Shown piece by piece: positions 37,092 through 45,840 of a stretch of 64,000 nt of DNA. Made by a program: the position numbers and the translations under genes. The notes under the pieces were generated by a model. That model saw only the letters and a program-made list of their open reading frames with translations. It ran no database searches and was not told the DNA's origin. Source of the stretch: Aphanothece sacrum FPU1 (GTDB lineage Bacteria; Cyanobacteriota; Cyanobacteriia; Cyanobacteriales; Microcystaceae); NCBI RefSeq assembly GCF_003864295.1, contig NZ_BDQK01000013.1:682001-746000 (forward strand), written 5' to 3'. Position 1 is the stretch's first letter. Each line of letters starts with the position of its first letter.

Positions 37092-37136
37092 TTGTTCTGC
37101 GGTTAATCCCATTTGTATCAATTTTCTTCTAACAAA
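37038..37136 (-). pseudogene. C-terminal fragment resembling Rpn-type nuclease/transposase tails
   Basis: The complement frame GYDFVRRKLIQMGLTAEQIA, then QALDLELQLVLDYLK-stop, resembles the (A)RKLIQxGLTxEQIAQALxL ending found on cyanobacterial PD-(D/E)XK Rpn-like proteins. No upstream part of such a gene is present; instead the DUF433 frame runs over the same bases. Assignment to the family is from the motif only. Confidence 0.5.
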
Positions 37137-37309
37137 ATCATAACCTGTTCTCTTGTTACGGTAGGAAATCCTCCTAAAAAATAATCAATTGATTCTCCTC
37201 CTTTAAGATAATCTAAAAGAGTTTGTATAGGAACTTTAGTACCTAAAAACACAGGAATACAACTCATTATTTCCGGTGAAATACTAATAATAGAGGCATC
37301 TTTGACCAT
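37118..37309 (-). CDS. DUF433 antitoxin-like protein
   Basis: 63 residues: ISISPEIMSCIPVFLGTKVP, then IQTLLDYLKGGESIDYFLGGFPTV and TREQVMILLEEN, the DUF433 helix-turn-helix core. The C-terminus is a little short and its last bases overlap the Rpn-like fossil, so it may have been cut by a rearrangement. DUF433 proteins usually precede a DUF5615 PIN-like toxin; none follows here. Confidence 0.82.
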   Translation of the reverse strand: MVKDASIISISPEIMSCIPVFLGTKVPIQTLLDYLKGGESIDYFLGGFPTVTREQVMILLEEN

Positions 37310-37385
37310 AGTTTTTGTTAGCCTAATTGTATTTTACTATTATAGCTATTGCGCCGCTTGCTGAAGAGGAAGGTTAAATCATTTA

Positions 37386-37637
37386 CTAAAACTGAGAAAC
37401 TTTTTCTAAAACCCATTCTCGAATTAGATTATGATAATCAACCCCTTGAGATTTAGCTATTTTTTTGATAGTTTCTACTTCATGTAGTTCCAAACGAAGA
37501 GAAATTAAGGTTTCTCGTTCAAAAACCTGATCTTTCACCTCTTCTAACTGATCTTCAAAATCTATTAGATCATGAGTATCCCAAAATTGTGCAAGTTCTT
37601 TAATCGAGTCAGTTGAGGGAATTTTGCTATAGTTCAT
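37386..37637 (-). CDS. BrnA-like antitoxin
   Basis: 83 residues from the ATG at 37637, five to six bases after GGAG and overlapping the toxin stop by 4 bp (ATGA). DSIKELAQFWDTHDLIDFEDQL is the usual CopG/BrnA-like N-terminus, followed by the ribbon-helix-helix ETLISLRLELHEVETIKKIAKS and DYHNLIREWVLE. Toxin gene first, antitoxin second, as in brnTA operons. Confidence 0.85.
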   Translation of the reverse strand: MNYSKIPSTDSIKELAQFWDTHDLIDFEDQLEEVKDQVFERETLISLRLELHEVETIKKIAKSQGVDYHNLIREWVLEKVSQF

Positions 37638-37918
37638 GATTTTCTCCATTTTTGATAGCGTTTTCTTTCATTATCGGTCATTGGACGCGCTGTAACAGGA
37701 TAACCTTTACCATCAGGAAATTGAATCACCACACAAAATAAATATCTCCCCGTGTTAGTTTGTCCTAATACATAATAGACGGGATTTTCTCCTTGAGATT
37801 TAGCTTTTAATACCAAAGAAATACCAAAACAAACATCTTCAACTTCATCGGATGTTATATTATGACGAGCAATGTGTTCAATGCGATCATTATTCCAAAT
37901 AAACTCATAAATTCTCAT
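37634..37918 (-). CDS. BrnT-like toxin
   Basis: 94 residues from the ATG at 37918, where homology begins (MRIYEFIWNNDRIEHIARHN); an upstream in-frame ATG at 37978 lies in a palindromic spacer. BrnT features: an early Trp/His-rich strand, VEDVCFGISLVLKAK, YYVLGQTNTGRYLFCVVIQF and the tail ARPMTDNERKRYQ. BrnT is an RNase related to RelE. Full length. Confidence 0.88.
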   Translation of the reverse strand: MRIYEFIWNNDRIEHIARHNITSDEVEDVCFGISLVLKAKSQGENPVYYVLGQTNTGRYLFCVVIQFPDGKGYPVTARPMTDNERKRYQKWRKS

Positions 37919-38139
37919 GAAGTCAGTATATATAAATTTAGCTGATTTTGCCGGGTGTGTTACTGAAATGTAACGCACCTAGGACTATATCAGAATCCGC
38001 CCTAGCTGTGCAATTAATTGTGCTTAAATACTTAAATTGGTTAGAATCTGTACCTTATCTAAATAAGAAAAGCTATATCAAGAATTTTTATTATATAATA
38101 GGTGATCAGAATAATATTTTTAACTAGCTAGTTGAAGTA

Positions 38140-38481
38140 ATGAGTAATACAATTTTTACAAAGATTATCAATCGAGAAATTCCAGCTAATATTGTCTATG
38201 AAGATGATTTAGTATTAGCTTTTAGAGACATAAATCCTCAAGCACCTACTCATATTCTAGTAATTCCTAAAAAAGAAATCACTCAATTAGATACAGCGAC
38301 TAAAGAAGATGAAAATTTATTAGGCTATTTATTACTTACAGTTAAAAAGGTAGCTGAACAAGTAGGATTAAAAAATGGTTATCGAGTCGTCATTAATAAT
38401 GGCAATGATGGAGGACAAACTGTTGACCATTTGCATTTACATATTCTTGGAGATCGTCAAATGAACTGGCCACCAGGTTGA
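38140..38481 (+). CDS. HIT-family (HINT) nucleotide-binding protein
   Basis: 113 residues. [39 protein letters not shown] and the triad HLHLHIL (His97, His99, His101). HINT proteins hydrolyse nucleoside phosphoramidates and acyl-AMP. Full length and probably functional. A cluster of GTAGGGGCGGG repeats follows its stop. Confidence 0.95.
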   Translation: MSNTIFTKIINREIPANIVYEDDLVLAFRDINPQAPTHILVIPKKEITQLDTATKEDENLLGYLLLTVKKVAEQVGLKNGYRVVINNGNDGGQTVDHLHLHILGDRQMNWPPG

Positions 38482-38494
38482 TGTCATAAAATTT

Positions 38495-38586
38495 GTAGGG
38501 GCGGATTTTTGTAGGGGCGGGTTTTTGTAGGGGCGGGTTTTTTACAGGAGTTATAATGCTCACAAAAAAGTTGAATAAACCCGCCC
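38495..38586. repeat. GTAGGGGCGGG repeat with threefold left arm
   Basis: The left arm GTAGGGGCGGGTTTTT occurs three times in a row (38495, 38511, 38527; the first has GGA for GGG), followed by GCTCACAAAAAA and a single right arm AACCCGCCC. The other copies in the window (22180, 34149) have one left arm only. Confidence 0.78.
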
Positions 38587-38600
38587 TATTACTATTACAT

Positions 38601-38740
38601 GATGCTATGCTAAATTAATAATGAATAAAAGGCTAAAGCCTTCTGCTATACAAACGAAGTCCGACGAGCGCGGACTAAATTATAGGTGTGGAACGCCGCA
38701 TCTTGCTTGTGGTTGACCCCTAAGTGGTTGTACATAATTA
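38601..38740. repeat. degraded copy D of the palindromic element
   Basis: GCTATGCTAAATTAATAATG is followed by AAGGCTAAAGCCTT, AAGTCCGACGAGCGCGGACT and GGAACGCCGCATCTTGC in the order seen in element A read in reverse. The far terminal repeat is missing and a GTAGGGTGGGC palindrome follows (from 38757). Confidence 0.65.
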
Positions 38741-38786
38741 AACGAACACAACCTGTAGGGTGGGCATTGCCCACCTTTTTAATGGG

Positions 38787-39146
38787 TTAAAAAGCATCTA
38801 AATCAATAGCTTTTGAACCGCCAAATTTCAACTGTTTTAAGACATTTTCCAATTGAGTCCAGACTAAAGCCGCAATAAAAATAGTCATGGGTAAAGAAAT
38901 AGCATAAGACAGCCAACGATCAAAGAGAAAAACTTCTAATCCAGCAGACAAAAAGACACAGATTCCAACACAAATTCCCAAGAAAGGTATCTGTAAACCC
39001 GAACCTTTTAACATCTCATCTACAGGTTTTTTAAGTAGTTCTCTGACCTTAAATTTAAGGCTTGCTTCAAAGGCTGAACCACAAGTAATTCCGATGAATA
39101 AACCAGCAATAATCAAAAAATAGGGAGGTTCAGGCAAATAGTACAT
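38787..39146 (-). CDS. small membrane protein of unknown function
   Basis: 119 residues with three hydrophobic segments (YFLIIAGLFIGITCGSAF, IPFLGICVGICVFLSAGLEV, WLSYAISLPMTIFIAALVW) and a polar C-terminal tail (LENVLKQLKFGGSKAIDLDAF). Conserved-looking, but no family is recognised. It lies downstream of the UbiB-like kinase on the same strand with a 49-bp gap, so possibly co-transcribed. Confidence 0.7.
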   Translation of the reverse strand: MYYLPEPPYFLIIAGLFIGITCGSAFEASLKFKVRELLKKPVDEMLKGSGLQIPFLGICVGICVFLSAGLEVFLFDRWLSYAISLPMTIFIAALVWTQLENVLKQLKFGGSKAIDLDAF

Positions 39147-39195
39147 AAATGTTGATTAAGGGAGAAATTTTACAACAAAATAGACCATGCTTAAT

Positions 39196-40941
39196 TTAAC
39201 TCATCTTGACTGTATTGGGAATAATCGCTGCCACTCCCGCAGTAGAAAATTCCCGAAAGGCATTAATAGCAACATTAATTAATTGTTGAGGTTTAAATTC
39301 ATCACTAATTAAAGCCCAAATTCGTTGCACTTCCTCTGTATGTAAGCGATCATCTTCTGTCAAGGCTAATAATAATTGACGACGTAAATATCTGCCTTCA
39401 TCTGAAAGTAGATATTGTAACCCTAATTGGGCAGTTGGTAGTAGATCAAATTGTTGATCCGAACGGGCGATCGCAATCATATTTTCTAATCGCTGCCATT
39501 GGAATTTTCCGTCTTTAAATAAGACTTCTAATAACCGTTTTCGTAATTGAGGAGATTCCCCAGTTAACAGTCTTCTGGCAACATAAGGATAAGCTACTTC
39601 AACAATTTTGAAGTCAGGATCAAGACTTAATGCTAACCCTTCTTGAGTGATTAATGACCGAATAATTAAGGCGAATTTAGCAGGAACTCGGAAAGGATAT
39701 TCATACATTAATTCCGAAAAATCATCGGTGATAGTTTTAAAGTTAAAGGTTCCCACACTTTGACCAATGGCATTACCTAAGACTTTTTCTAAAGCTGGAA
39801 TAATGGGACTAATATCAATGTCAGGAGTTAAAAAACCCAACTTAACAAAGTCATCAGTTAATGCATTGTAGTCTTGATTAATCAGTTGAACGACTGAACT
39901 CGCAATGGTTTCTTTTGTATCTTCTTCTAACTGATCCATCATGCCAAAATCAATATAAGCCATGCGACCATCTAAGGTCGCAAATAAATTTCCTGGATGG
40001 GGATCAGCATGAAAAAAACCATATTCTAAGAGTTGTTTTAAGCCTGATGTTACACCAATTTTGACGATAGTATAAGGATCAATTCCAGCCGCTTTTATTT
40101 TGTCTGTATCGGTTAGTTTATAACCGTTAATCCATTCTAAAGTCAAGACAAAATTACTGCTATATTGCCAATAAATTTCAGGAACTTTTACCTCCTTATC
40201 ATCTCGAAAATTAGCGGCGAATTTTTCAGCATTTCGTCCCTCGTTAATATAGTCAATTTCTTCAAAGAGTTTAACTCCAAATTCATCGACAATAAGAGTT
40301 AGATCATGACCTAAATTTAAAGGTAATAATTTACCAAATTGACAAGCTGCCCACCTCATTAAAAAGAGATCACGGGTTAAAGTTGGACGTAAATTAGGCC
40401 GTTGCACTTTAACTGCGACTTCTTCTCCTGTATGTAATAAAGCCCGATAAACTTGTCCTAAACTGGCTGCCGCAACAGGATGGGGAGAAATTTCTCGATA
40501 AGCTTCATCAATTGAACAGTTTAAAGATTGTTCAATAATGCTAAAAGCTGTATCATTATTGAAGGGAGGTAATTGATCTTGAAGTTTGATTAATTCTCCT
40601 AAAAAATCAGGACGAATTAAGTCGGGACGAGTAGAAAGTGCTTGACCAACTTTAATAAAAGTAGGACCTAAACGAGTTAAAATTTGCCGTAATTCAGTGG
40701 CGCATTTTTGCTTATTATTTTGGTCAGGGTTAAACCATTGATCCCATTGCAAATGAATGAGAAACCAACCAAAAGACCAGATAATGTTTATAGCACGCCA
40801 GATGACCTCCCAAGGACGAAGGCTATAGTAATTAGCGATCGCGGTCGGGTTATAACGTTTGAGTTGTTGAAAGTCAGAACTGGAGTCAGATGGATCTTGT
40901 TTTTGCCTATTCACAAGTTGAACTGATACCTCGTAATTCAA
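39196..40941 (-). CDS. ABC1/UbiB (AarF) family protein kinase-like protein
   Basis: 581 residues. The ADCK signature is present: KxGQ-like KVGQALSTRPDLIRPDFLGEL, the Ala-rich loop AAASLGQVYRALL, EEIDYINEGRNAEKFAANF, the catalytic ADPHPGNLF and the metal-binding IDFGMMDQL. A C-terminal region without a strong membrane anchor follows. In cyanobacteria and plastids these kinases support quinone and tocopherol metabolism or lipid stress responses; the specific member is not clear. Start is an ATG with no strong ribosome site. Confidence 0.92.
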   Translation of the reverse strand: MNYEVSVQLVNRQKQDPSDSSSDFQQLKRYNPTAIANYYSLRPWEVIWRAINIIWSFGWFLIHLQWDQWFNPDQNNKQKCATELRQILTRLGPTFIKVGQALSTRPDLIRPDFLGELIKLQDQLPPFNNDTAFSIIEQSLNCSIDEAYREISPHPVAAASLGQVYRALLHTGEEVAVKVQRPNLRPTLTRDLFLMRWAACQFGKLLPLNLGHDLTLIVDEFGVKLFEEIDYINEGRNAEKFAANFRDDKEVKVPEIYWQYSSNFVLTLEWINGYKLTDTDKIKAAGIDPYTIVKIGVTSGLKQLLEYGFFHADPHPGNLFATLDGRMAYIDFGMMDQLEEDTKETIASSVVQLINQDYNALTDDFVKLGFLTPDIDISPIIPALEKVLGNAIGQSVGTFNFKTITDDFSELMYEYPFRVPAKFALIIRSLITQEGLALSLDPDFKIVEVAYPYVARRLLTGESPQLRKRLLEVLFKDGKFQWQRLENMIAIARSDQQFDLLPTAQLGLQYLLSDEGRYLRRQLLLALTEDDRLHTEEVQRIWALISDEFKPQQLINVAINAFREFSTAGVAAIIPNTVKMS

Positions 40942-41038
40942 TAGGGGAAAATAGGATTTTTTTAAAGTTTGTATACAAAACTACAAATATCTTAACTTAA
41001 TATTATCACCTATTTTCTCTTTCTTGACAATATGCCGC

Positions 41039-41824
41039 TTAAATGACTGAATGAAGTTCATCAGGGCTTAAGTGAGAGTAGATGACTTGTCCGTCCCGAA
41101 ACCAGATGATTCGCCCAGAATTACGGGCAACTTCGGCTTCATGGGTGACAACCACAACCGTCATGCCACTCTGATTAAGTTCTGTAAAGAGATCTAAAAT
41201 TTCTTGGGTAGTTTGAGAATCTAATGCTCCAGTTGGTTCGTCTGCTAGGAGTAACACGGGTTGATTGACAATGGCACGGGCTACTGCTACCCGTTGTTGT
41301 TGCCCTCCAGACAGTTGATTAGGCTTATTATTGATACGATGACCCAATCCTACTCTTTCTAGGGCTTCTGTGGCGCGATCGCGGCGTTCTGATGGAGAAA
41401 TTCCGGCGTATACCATAGGCAAGATGACATTTTCTAGGGCTGTCATCTGGGGTAAGAGATGAAATTGTTGGAAAACAAAGCCAATTTTTTGATTGCGAAC
41501 TGTGGCTAATTCGGTTTCTGAGAGTCCTGAAACATCGATTTTATCTAAATAATACCTACCGGATGTGGGACTATCTAAACAGCCAATCATATTCATCAGT
41601 GTAGATTTTCCTGACCCTGATGCTCCCATGATAGCACAGTATTCACTTTTCTCAATAGTTAGGTTAATGTTATTCAAGGCATGGACAACTGTGTCTCCTT
41701 GGCCATAAACTTTACTAATTTCTTCTAGGCGAATAATAACAGGGTGATAGTCGTTAACATTAGGAGTAAAATGGGTTATATTTTTGATTAAGGATGATTT
41801 TTCCGGGGTCATAAACTGAGCCAT
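41039..41824 (-). CDS. MacB/LolD-type ABC transporter ATPase (DevA-like)
   Basis: 261 residues from the ATG at 41824; a longer in-frame start at 41908 adds a leader that does not look like the family. Walker A GASGSGKS, Q-loop FVFQQFHLLP, signature LSGGQQQRVAVARA, Walker B LLLADEPTGALDS and switch His TVVVVTHEAEVA. This subclass works with MacB-like permeases and a periplasmic adaptor to export lipids, peptides or glycolipids. No permease is adjacent. A short gene fossil lies upstream, divergent. Confidence 0.88.
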   Translation of the reverse strand: MAQFMTPEKSSLIKNITHFTPNVNDYHPVIIRLEEISKVYGQGDTVVHALNNINLTIEKSEYCAIMGASGSGKSTLMNMIGCLDSPTSGRYYLDKIDVSGLSETELATVRNQKIGFVFQQFHLLPQMTALENVILPMVYAGISPSERRDRATEALERVGLGHRINNKPNQLSGGQQQRVAVARAIVNQPVLLLADEPTGALDSQTTQEILDLFTELNQSGMTVVVVTHEAEVARNSGRIIWFRDGQVIYSHLSPDELHSVI

Positions 41825-41901
41825 TAAAATATTTACGTCTCTATTATGACGTATCTGAGTTGATTTCTGATGAGAGTAGACGAGTTTTATCTTATTCAAA
41901 T

Positions 41902-41964
41902 ATGGCAAAATTTTATTCTGAACTAACTCCTGAATTAATTAGTTTTATTGAAGAACAAAAAATG
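41902..41964 (+). pseudogene. 5' fragment of a pyridoxamine-phosphate-oxidase-like gene
   Basis: MAKFYSELTPELISFIEEQK from the ATG at 41902 matches the start of cyanobacterial PPOX-family flavin-binding proteins (M-KFY--LTPELI-FI-QQ). The match stops after about 20 codons, and the palindromic element at 41995 follows. Nothing further of the gene is found, so it was cut short. Confidence 0.62.
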
Positions 41965-41994
41965 ATTATTGGCAACAAAAAAATATTGATACAG

Positions 41995-42164
41995 GGCTAT
42001 TTCATTCTTGGGAAATGCTCTCAGGCTAAAGCCTGGAGCTATACAAACGAAGCCTGCCTGCGCAGGCTCAAATATTAATAATTCTTTATTTAGCCCGCGA
42101 AGGCGGGCTTTACTTGTTTAGCCCAACCCTTTAGGGTTAGGGCATTTTAAAGAATGAAATAGCC
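41995..42164. repeat. MITE-like element with 15-bp perfect terminal inverted repeats
   Basis: GGCTATTTCATTCTT (41995-42009) is answered exactly by AAGAATGAAATAGCC (42150-42164), and the match extends imperfectly to about 24 bp. Inside are hairpins CAGGCTAAAGCCTG, AGCCTGCCTGCGCAGGCT, GCCCGCGAAGGCGGGC and CCCTTTAGGG. No coding capacity. It separates the PPOX fossil from the amidase gene. Confidence 0.8.
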
Positions 42165-42209
42165 TTGGTATTGATGGGTTGCTTACTTACTTTTTATTAT
42201 GTATTCAAA

Positions 42210-43982
42210 ATGAAAGCAATATTAGGATTGACTCTTTCTAGTTTAATTATGGTAGAAACCAGTTTTATGGGAGTTTCTCTGGCTCAAGTTAAACCCTCAT
42301 TGTCTTTAGTTTATCCACCTAATAATCATCAAACAAACTCTGATAAAATTTTCTTAATTGGAACGGCTTCTCCTCAAGGAGAAGTAATTATTAATGAACA
42401 AAGAATTGAACGAAGTAAAGCAGGACATTTTGCCCCAAGTTTTCCTTTAAAATTGGGAGAGAATAAATTTAATTTACGCTATAATAATGAGACAATTAAT
42501 GTAACCGTAAATCGTGTTTCTTCAAGTTTCCAAATTCCTCAAGAAGTGGCTTTTGCTGATAATTCTTTACTTCCTAATCAAAACATTACACGCTTGACTA
42601 ATGAGCTAGTTTGTTTTAGTGCGATCGCGGCTCCTGATGCTAAAGTTTCCGTTAAAATTGCTGATCAAAATATTGCTTTATTACCCGGTTATCAAATAAT
42701 TAAATTACCCGCTAATTCTGCTATTTTAACAGATCAAATTTCTCCTATAGTTACTCCACTTATTGAATATCAAGGATGCACAAAATTCTTAAATTCTGGT
42801 CAATTTAATTATCCTATATTTCAGTTAACTTTAAATAATAAAACTATTACCCAAACAGCACAAGGAACGGTTGAAATTATTGAACGTAATGAATTAGAAA
42901 TTATTGAAATTTCTAATTCAGCCATAATTCGTACCGGCCCAAGTTCAGAGCATTCTCGTTTAACTCCCTTACCTAAAGGGACATTAGCTACTGTTACGGG
43001 AAAAGAAGGAGAATGGTTACGATTAGATTATGGGGCCTGGGTGAATAAAAATGAGACAAAATTATTACCTATTACAAAACCTCCTCATGCTTTAATTAGA
43101 GGGATTAAATTTCAATCACTAAATGAAGCCACAAAAATTATCTTTCCCTTAGATATTCCCGTTCCTATGAGTGTCAAACAGGAAAGTAATAGACTAATAT
43201 TAACTTTACATAATACAACGGCAGAAACTGATACTATCAAGCTTGACTATGGGCCATATATTAAACATTTTAGTTGGCAACAAATTAATCCTAATGCCAT
43301 TGAATATACATTAGAATTAAACTCTGATCAACAATGGGGTTATGAGTTAAACTATGAAGGAACTAACTTAATTTTTACCCTACGACATCCTCCCAAATTA
43401 AACTCTAATAATTCTCAATCTTTGCAAGATTTAAGCATATTATTAGATCCTGGACATGGAGGTAAAGAAACAGGTGCTATCGGGCCAACTGGTTATCCAG
43501 AAAAAAATGTAAATTTAAGAGTTTCTCAGTTATTAAAACAAGAATTATTAAAAATGGGAGCAACAGTTTATATGACAAGAGAAACCGATCAAGAAGTATC
43601 ATTAAACCAAAGAGTAGAGTTAATTAATAAACTCAAACCCACCATAGCAATTTCCATTCATTATAATGCTTTACCCGATGAGGGTGATGCTATGAATACA
43701 AAAGGAATTGGTGTATTTTGGTATCATCCACAAGCTGAAAATATCTCAAAATTTTTGCATAATTATTTAGTAGAAAAAGCTAATCGTCCTTCTTATGGAG
43801 TGTTTTGGAATAATTTAGCTTTAACCCGTCCCCACACAACTCCAGCAATTTTATTAGAATTAGGATTTATGATTAATCCCACTGAATTTGAATGGGTAAC
43901 AAATCCTCAAGAACAAGAAAAATTAGCCCAAATATTAGCTAATGGGATTAGGGAATGGTTTACCAAAGTTTCTTTAAAATAA
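42210..43982 (+). CDS. N-acetylmuramoyl-L-alanine amidase with SH3-like domain
   Basis: 590 residues from the ATG at 42210 (a TTG-started frame from 42165 is unlikely). Signal peptide MKAILGLTLSSLIMVETSFM, a long beta-rich middle (AMIN-like), a bacterial SH3 domain (AIIRTGPSSEHSRLTPLPKG, then WLRLDYGAWVNKNETK), and a C-terminal Amidase_3 domain with zinc ligands in LLDPGHGGKETGAIG, SIHYNALPDEG and LLELGFMINPTEF. It cuts the amide between MurNAc and peptide in the periplasm, in cell separation and wall turnover. Confidence 0.93.
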   Translation: MKAILGLTLSSLIMVETSFMGVSLAQVKPSLSLVYPPNNHQTNSDKIFLIGTASPQGEVIINEQRIERSKAGHFAPSFPLKLGENKFNLRYNNETINVTVNRVSSSFQIPQEVAFADNSLLPNQNITRLTNELVCFSAIAAPDAKVSVKIADQNIALLPGYQIIKLPANSAILTDQISPIVTPLIEYQGCTKFLNSGQFNYPIFQLTLNNKTITQTAQGTVEIIERNELEIIEISNSAIIRTGPSSEHSRLTPLPKGTLATVTGKEGEWLRLDYGAWVNKNETKLLPITKPPHALIRGIKFQSLNEATKIIFPLDIPVPMSVKQESNRLILTLHNTTAETDTIKLDYGPYIKHFSWQQINPNAIEYTLELNSDQQWGYELNYEGTNLIFTLRHPPKLNSNNSQSLQDLSILLDPGHGGKETGAIGPTGYPEKNVNLRVSQLLKQELLKMGATVYMTRETDQEVSLNQRVELINKLKPTIAISIHYNALPDEGDAMNTKGIGVFWYHPQAENISKFLHNYLVEKANRPSYGVFWNNLALTRPHTTPAILLELGFMINPTEFEWVTNPQEQEKLAQILANGIREWFTKVSLK

Positions 43983-44247
43983 ACATAACTTATACAAAAA
44001 TATTAAGTACCGAAGCAAAATTAATTGCACAATTGATGCTAATTTCTAATTTTTTGAATTTTATTTTTTTCTTCATGAATAATACAGATTAATTGCTTAA
44101 ATGTAAGCGAAACATCTTTGTAGGGGTCAACTGCAGTTGACCCCTAAACCATCCGCATCTGTAGTGGAATTTTGAAGAATTGGTATAATTTTCACAAGAA
44201 TGAAAATTATATTGATAGTCTAATGGCATTTAACAAAACTAACCACA
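43983..44247. repeat. gap with a 26-bp perfect palindrome (44121-44146)
   Basis: TAGGGGTCAACTG followed by its reverse complement CAGTTGACCCCTA, a variant of the GGTCAACGGCCGTTGACC module. The rest of the 265-bp gap is AT-rich, with no gene or clear promoter beyond a TATAAT-like box near 44184. Confidence 0.65.
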
Positions 44248-45717
44248 ATGTCTCAGAATCTTGCTCCTTCCCTATATCAGATCAATACTCGTGTTTGGCT
44301 TAATCAACTTTCTCATCAACTTGGTCGTCATGCTACCCTCGATGACATCCCAGATACAGAACTAGATAAACTCGCTAATTTAGGGTTTAATTGGGTTTAT
44401 TTCCTCAGTGTCTGGCAAACTGGAGAAGTGGCACGTCAAGTTTCCCGTACTAACCCACAATGGTTGGCTGAATATAGAGAACTATTACCCGACCTAAAAG
44501 AAGAAGACATCAGTGGATCAGGATTTGCTATTACCAGTTACACTTTAAATACCAGTTTAGGCGAATCCGACTCATTAATTCGTCTACGCGATCGCCTTCA
44601 TCAACGGGGCCTGAAATTGATGTTAGATTTTGTCCCTAACCATACTGCCCCCGATCATCATTGGACTAAATCTCACCCTGATTATTATATCTCTGGGAAC
44701 GAAACCTTACTGGCACAACAACCCCAAAATTATATTAAGATAGACTCTGCCGAAGGTTCAAGAATTCTCGCTTATGGTCGTGATCCTTATTTTGATGGTT
44801 GGCCTGACACTCTACAACTTAATTATGGTAATTTAGAGTTACAAACAGCCTTAATCAATGAATTATTAACGATAGCCCAATGGTGTGATGGTTTACGCTG
44901 TGACATGGCCATGTTAGTCTTACCCGAAATTTTTGAAAGAACTTGGGGTATTCCCACCGAACCGTTTTGGCCCAAAGCTATCCCCCAAATAAGACAACAA
45001 CATCCCGATTTTGTCTTTATGGCCGAGGTTTATTGGGATATGGAATGGACATTGCAACAACAAGGATTTGATTATACCTACGATAAAAAATTGTATGATC
45101 GTCTTGAACATCAGATTGCTCGTCCGGTTCGGGAACATTTTTGGGCTGATCTCGATTATCAGAGTAAATCTGCCCGTTTTTTAGAAAATCATGATGAACC
45201 CCGCGCTGCGGCTACTTTTGCCCCTGATGTTCACCAAGCAGCCGCAATTTTAAGCTTTTTCTGTCCAGGGTTGCGCTTTTTTCATCAAGGGCAGTTACAA
45301 GGATGGACGAAAAAGATATCGGTTCACTTGGGACGAGGGCCTCAACAACCCACTGATACTGGTTTAGAGAAATTTTACGGTCAACTGCTTGAAGGGTTGC
45401 GCTTAAATGCGGTTCGGGAGGGAAAATGGCAATTATTAGAGTGTAAACCAGCTTGGGGGGATAATTGGACTTGGGATTGTTTTATTGCCTTTGCTTGGCA
45501 AGGAAACGAGGGAGAACGGGTGATCGTTGTAGTGAATTATGCCGGAAACCAGAGTCAATGTTATATTCCCCTTCCTTGGTCAAACTTAGCTGGTCAACGG
45601 TTTAAACTTCAGGACATCATGGGTGGTACTTCTTATGAGGTTGATGGGGATAATTTAGTGACCCCTGGTCTTTATCTAGACTTTTCAGCTTGGGGATATC
45701 AGGTACTTAAATTTTAG
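44248..45717 (+). CDS. GH13 alpha-amylase-family protein
   Basis: 489 residues, no signal peptide. Conserved region I DFVPNHTAPDHHW; region II GLRCDMAML with nucleophile Asp219; region III AEVYWDMEW with acid/base Glu260; region IV ENHDEPRAA with Asp316. All three catalytic acids are present. The N-terminal TRVWLNQL... and WVYFLSVWQTG form belongs to a cytoplasmic cyanobacterial subgroup of alpha-amylase-like enzymes. It probably acts on glycogen or malto-oligosaccharides; exact activity is unknown. Single gene. Confidence 0.9.
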   Translation: MSQNLAPSLYQINTRVWLNQLSHQLGRHATLDDIPDTELDKLANLGFNWVYFLSVWQTGEVARQVSRTNPQWLAEYRELLPDLKEEDISGSGFAITSYTLNTSLGESDSLIRLRDRLHQRGLKLMLDFVPNHTAPDHHWTKSHPDYYISGNETLLAQQPQNYIKIDSAEGSRILAYGRDPYFDGWPDTLQLNYGNLELQTALINELLTIAQWCDGLRCDMAMLVLPEIFERTWGIPTEPFWPKAIPQIRQQHPDFVFMAEVYWDMEWTLQQQGFDYTYDKKLYDRLEHQIARPVREHFWADLDYQSKSARFLENHDEPRAAATFAPDVHQAAAILSFFCPGLRFFHQGQLQGWTKKISVHLGRGPQQPTDTGLEKFYGQLLEGLRLNAVREGKWQLLECKPAWGDNWTWDCFIAFAWQGNEGERVIVVVNYAGNQSQCYIPLPWSNLAGQRFKLQDIMGGTSYEVDGDNLVTPGLYLDFSAWGYQVLKF

Positions 45718-45840
45718 CTTTGCCGCCAAGAAACCCCGCGCTGTTTTTGATCAGCAATTTTCGTAGGTTGGGTTGAACGATAGTGAAACCCAACACAGCT
45801 TGAGGGTTTTGATAAGGTAAGTAGGTGGTCCTAATTAAAG

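Noticed and set aside
41860-42078. 72-residue frame as a real gene
   Set aside because: Only the first 20 codons from 41902 resemble a family; the rest reads into the palindromic element.
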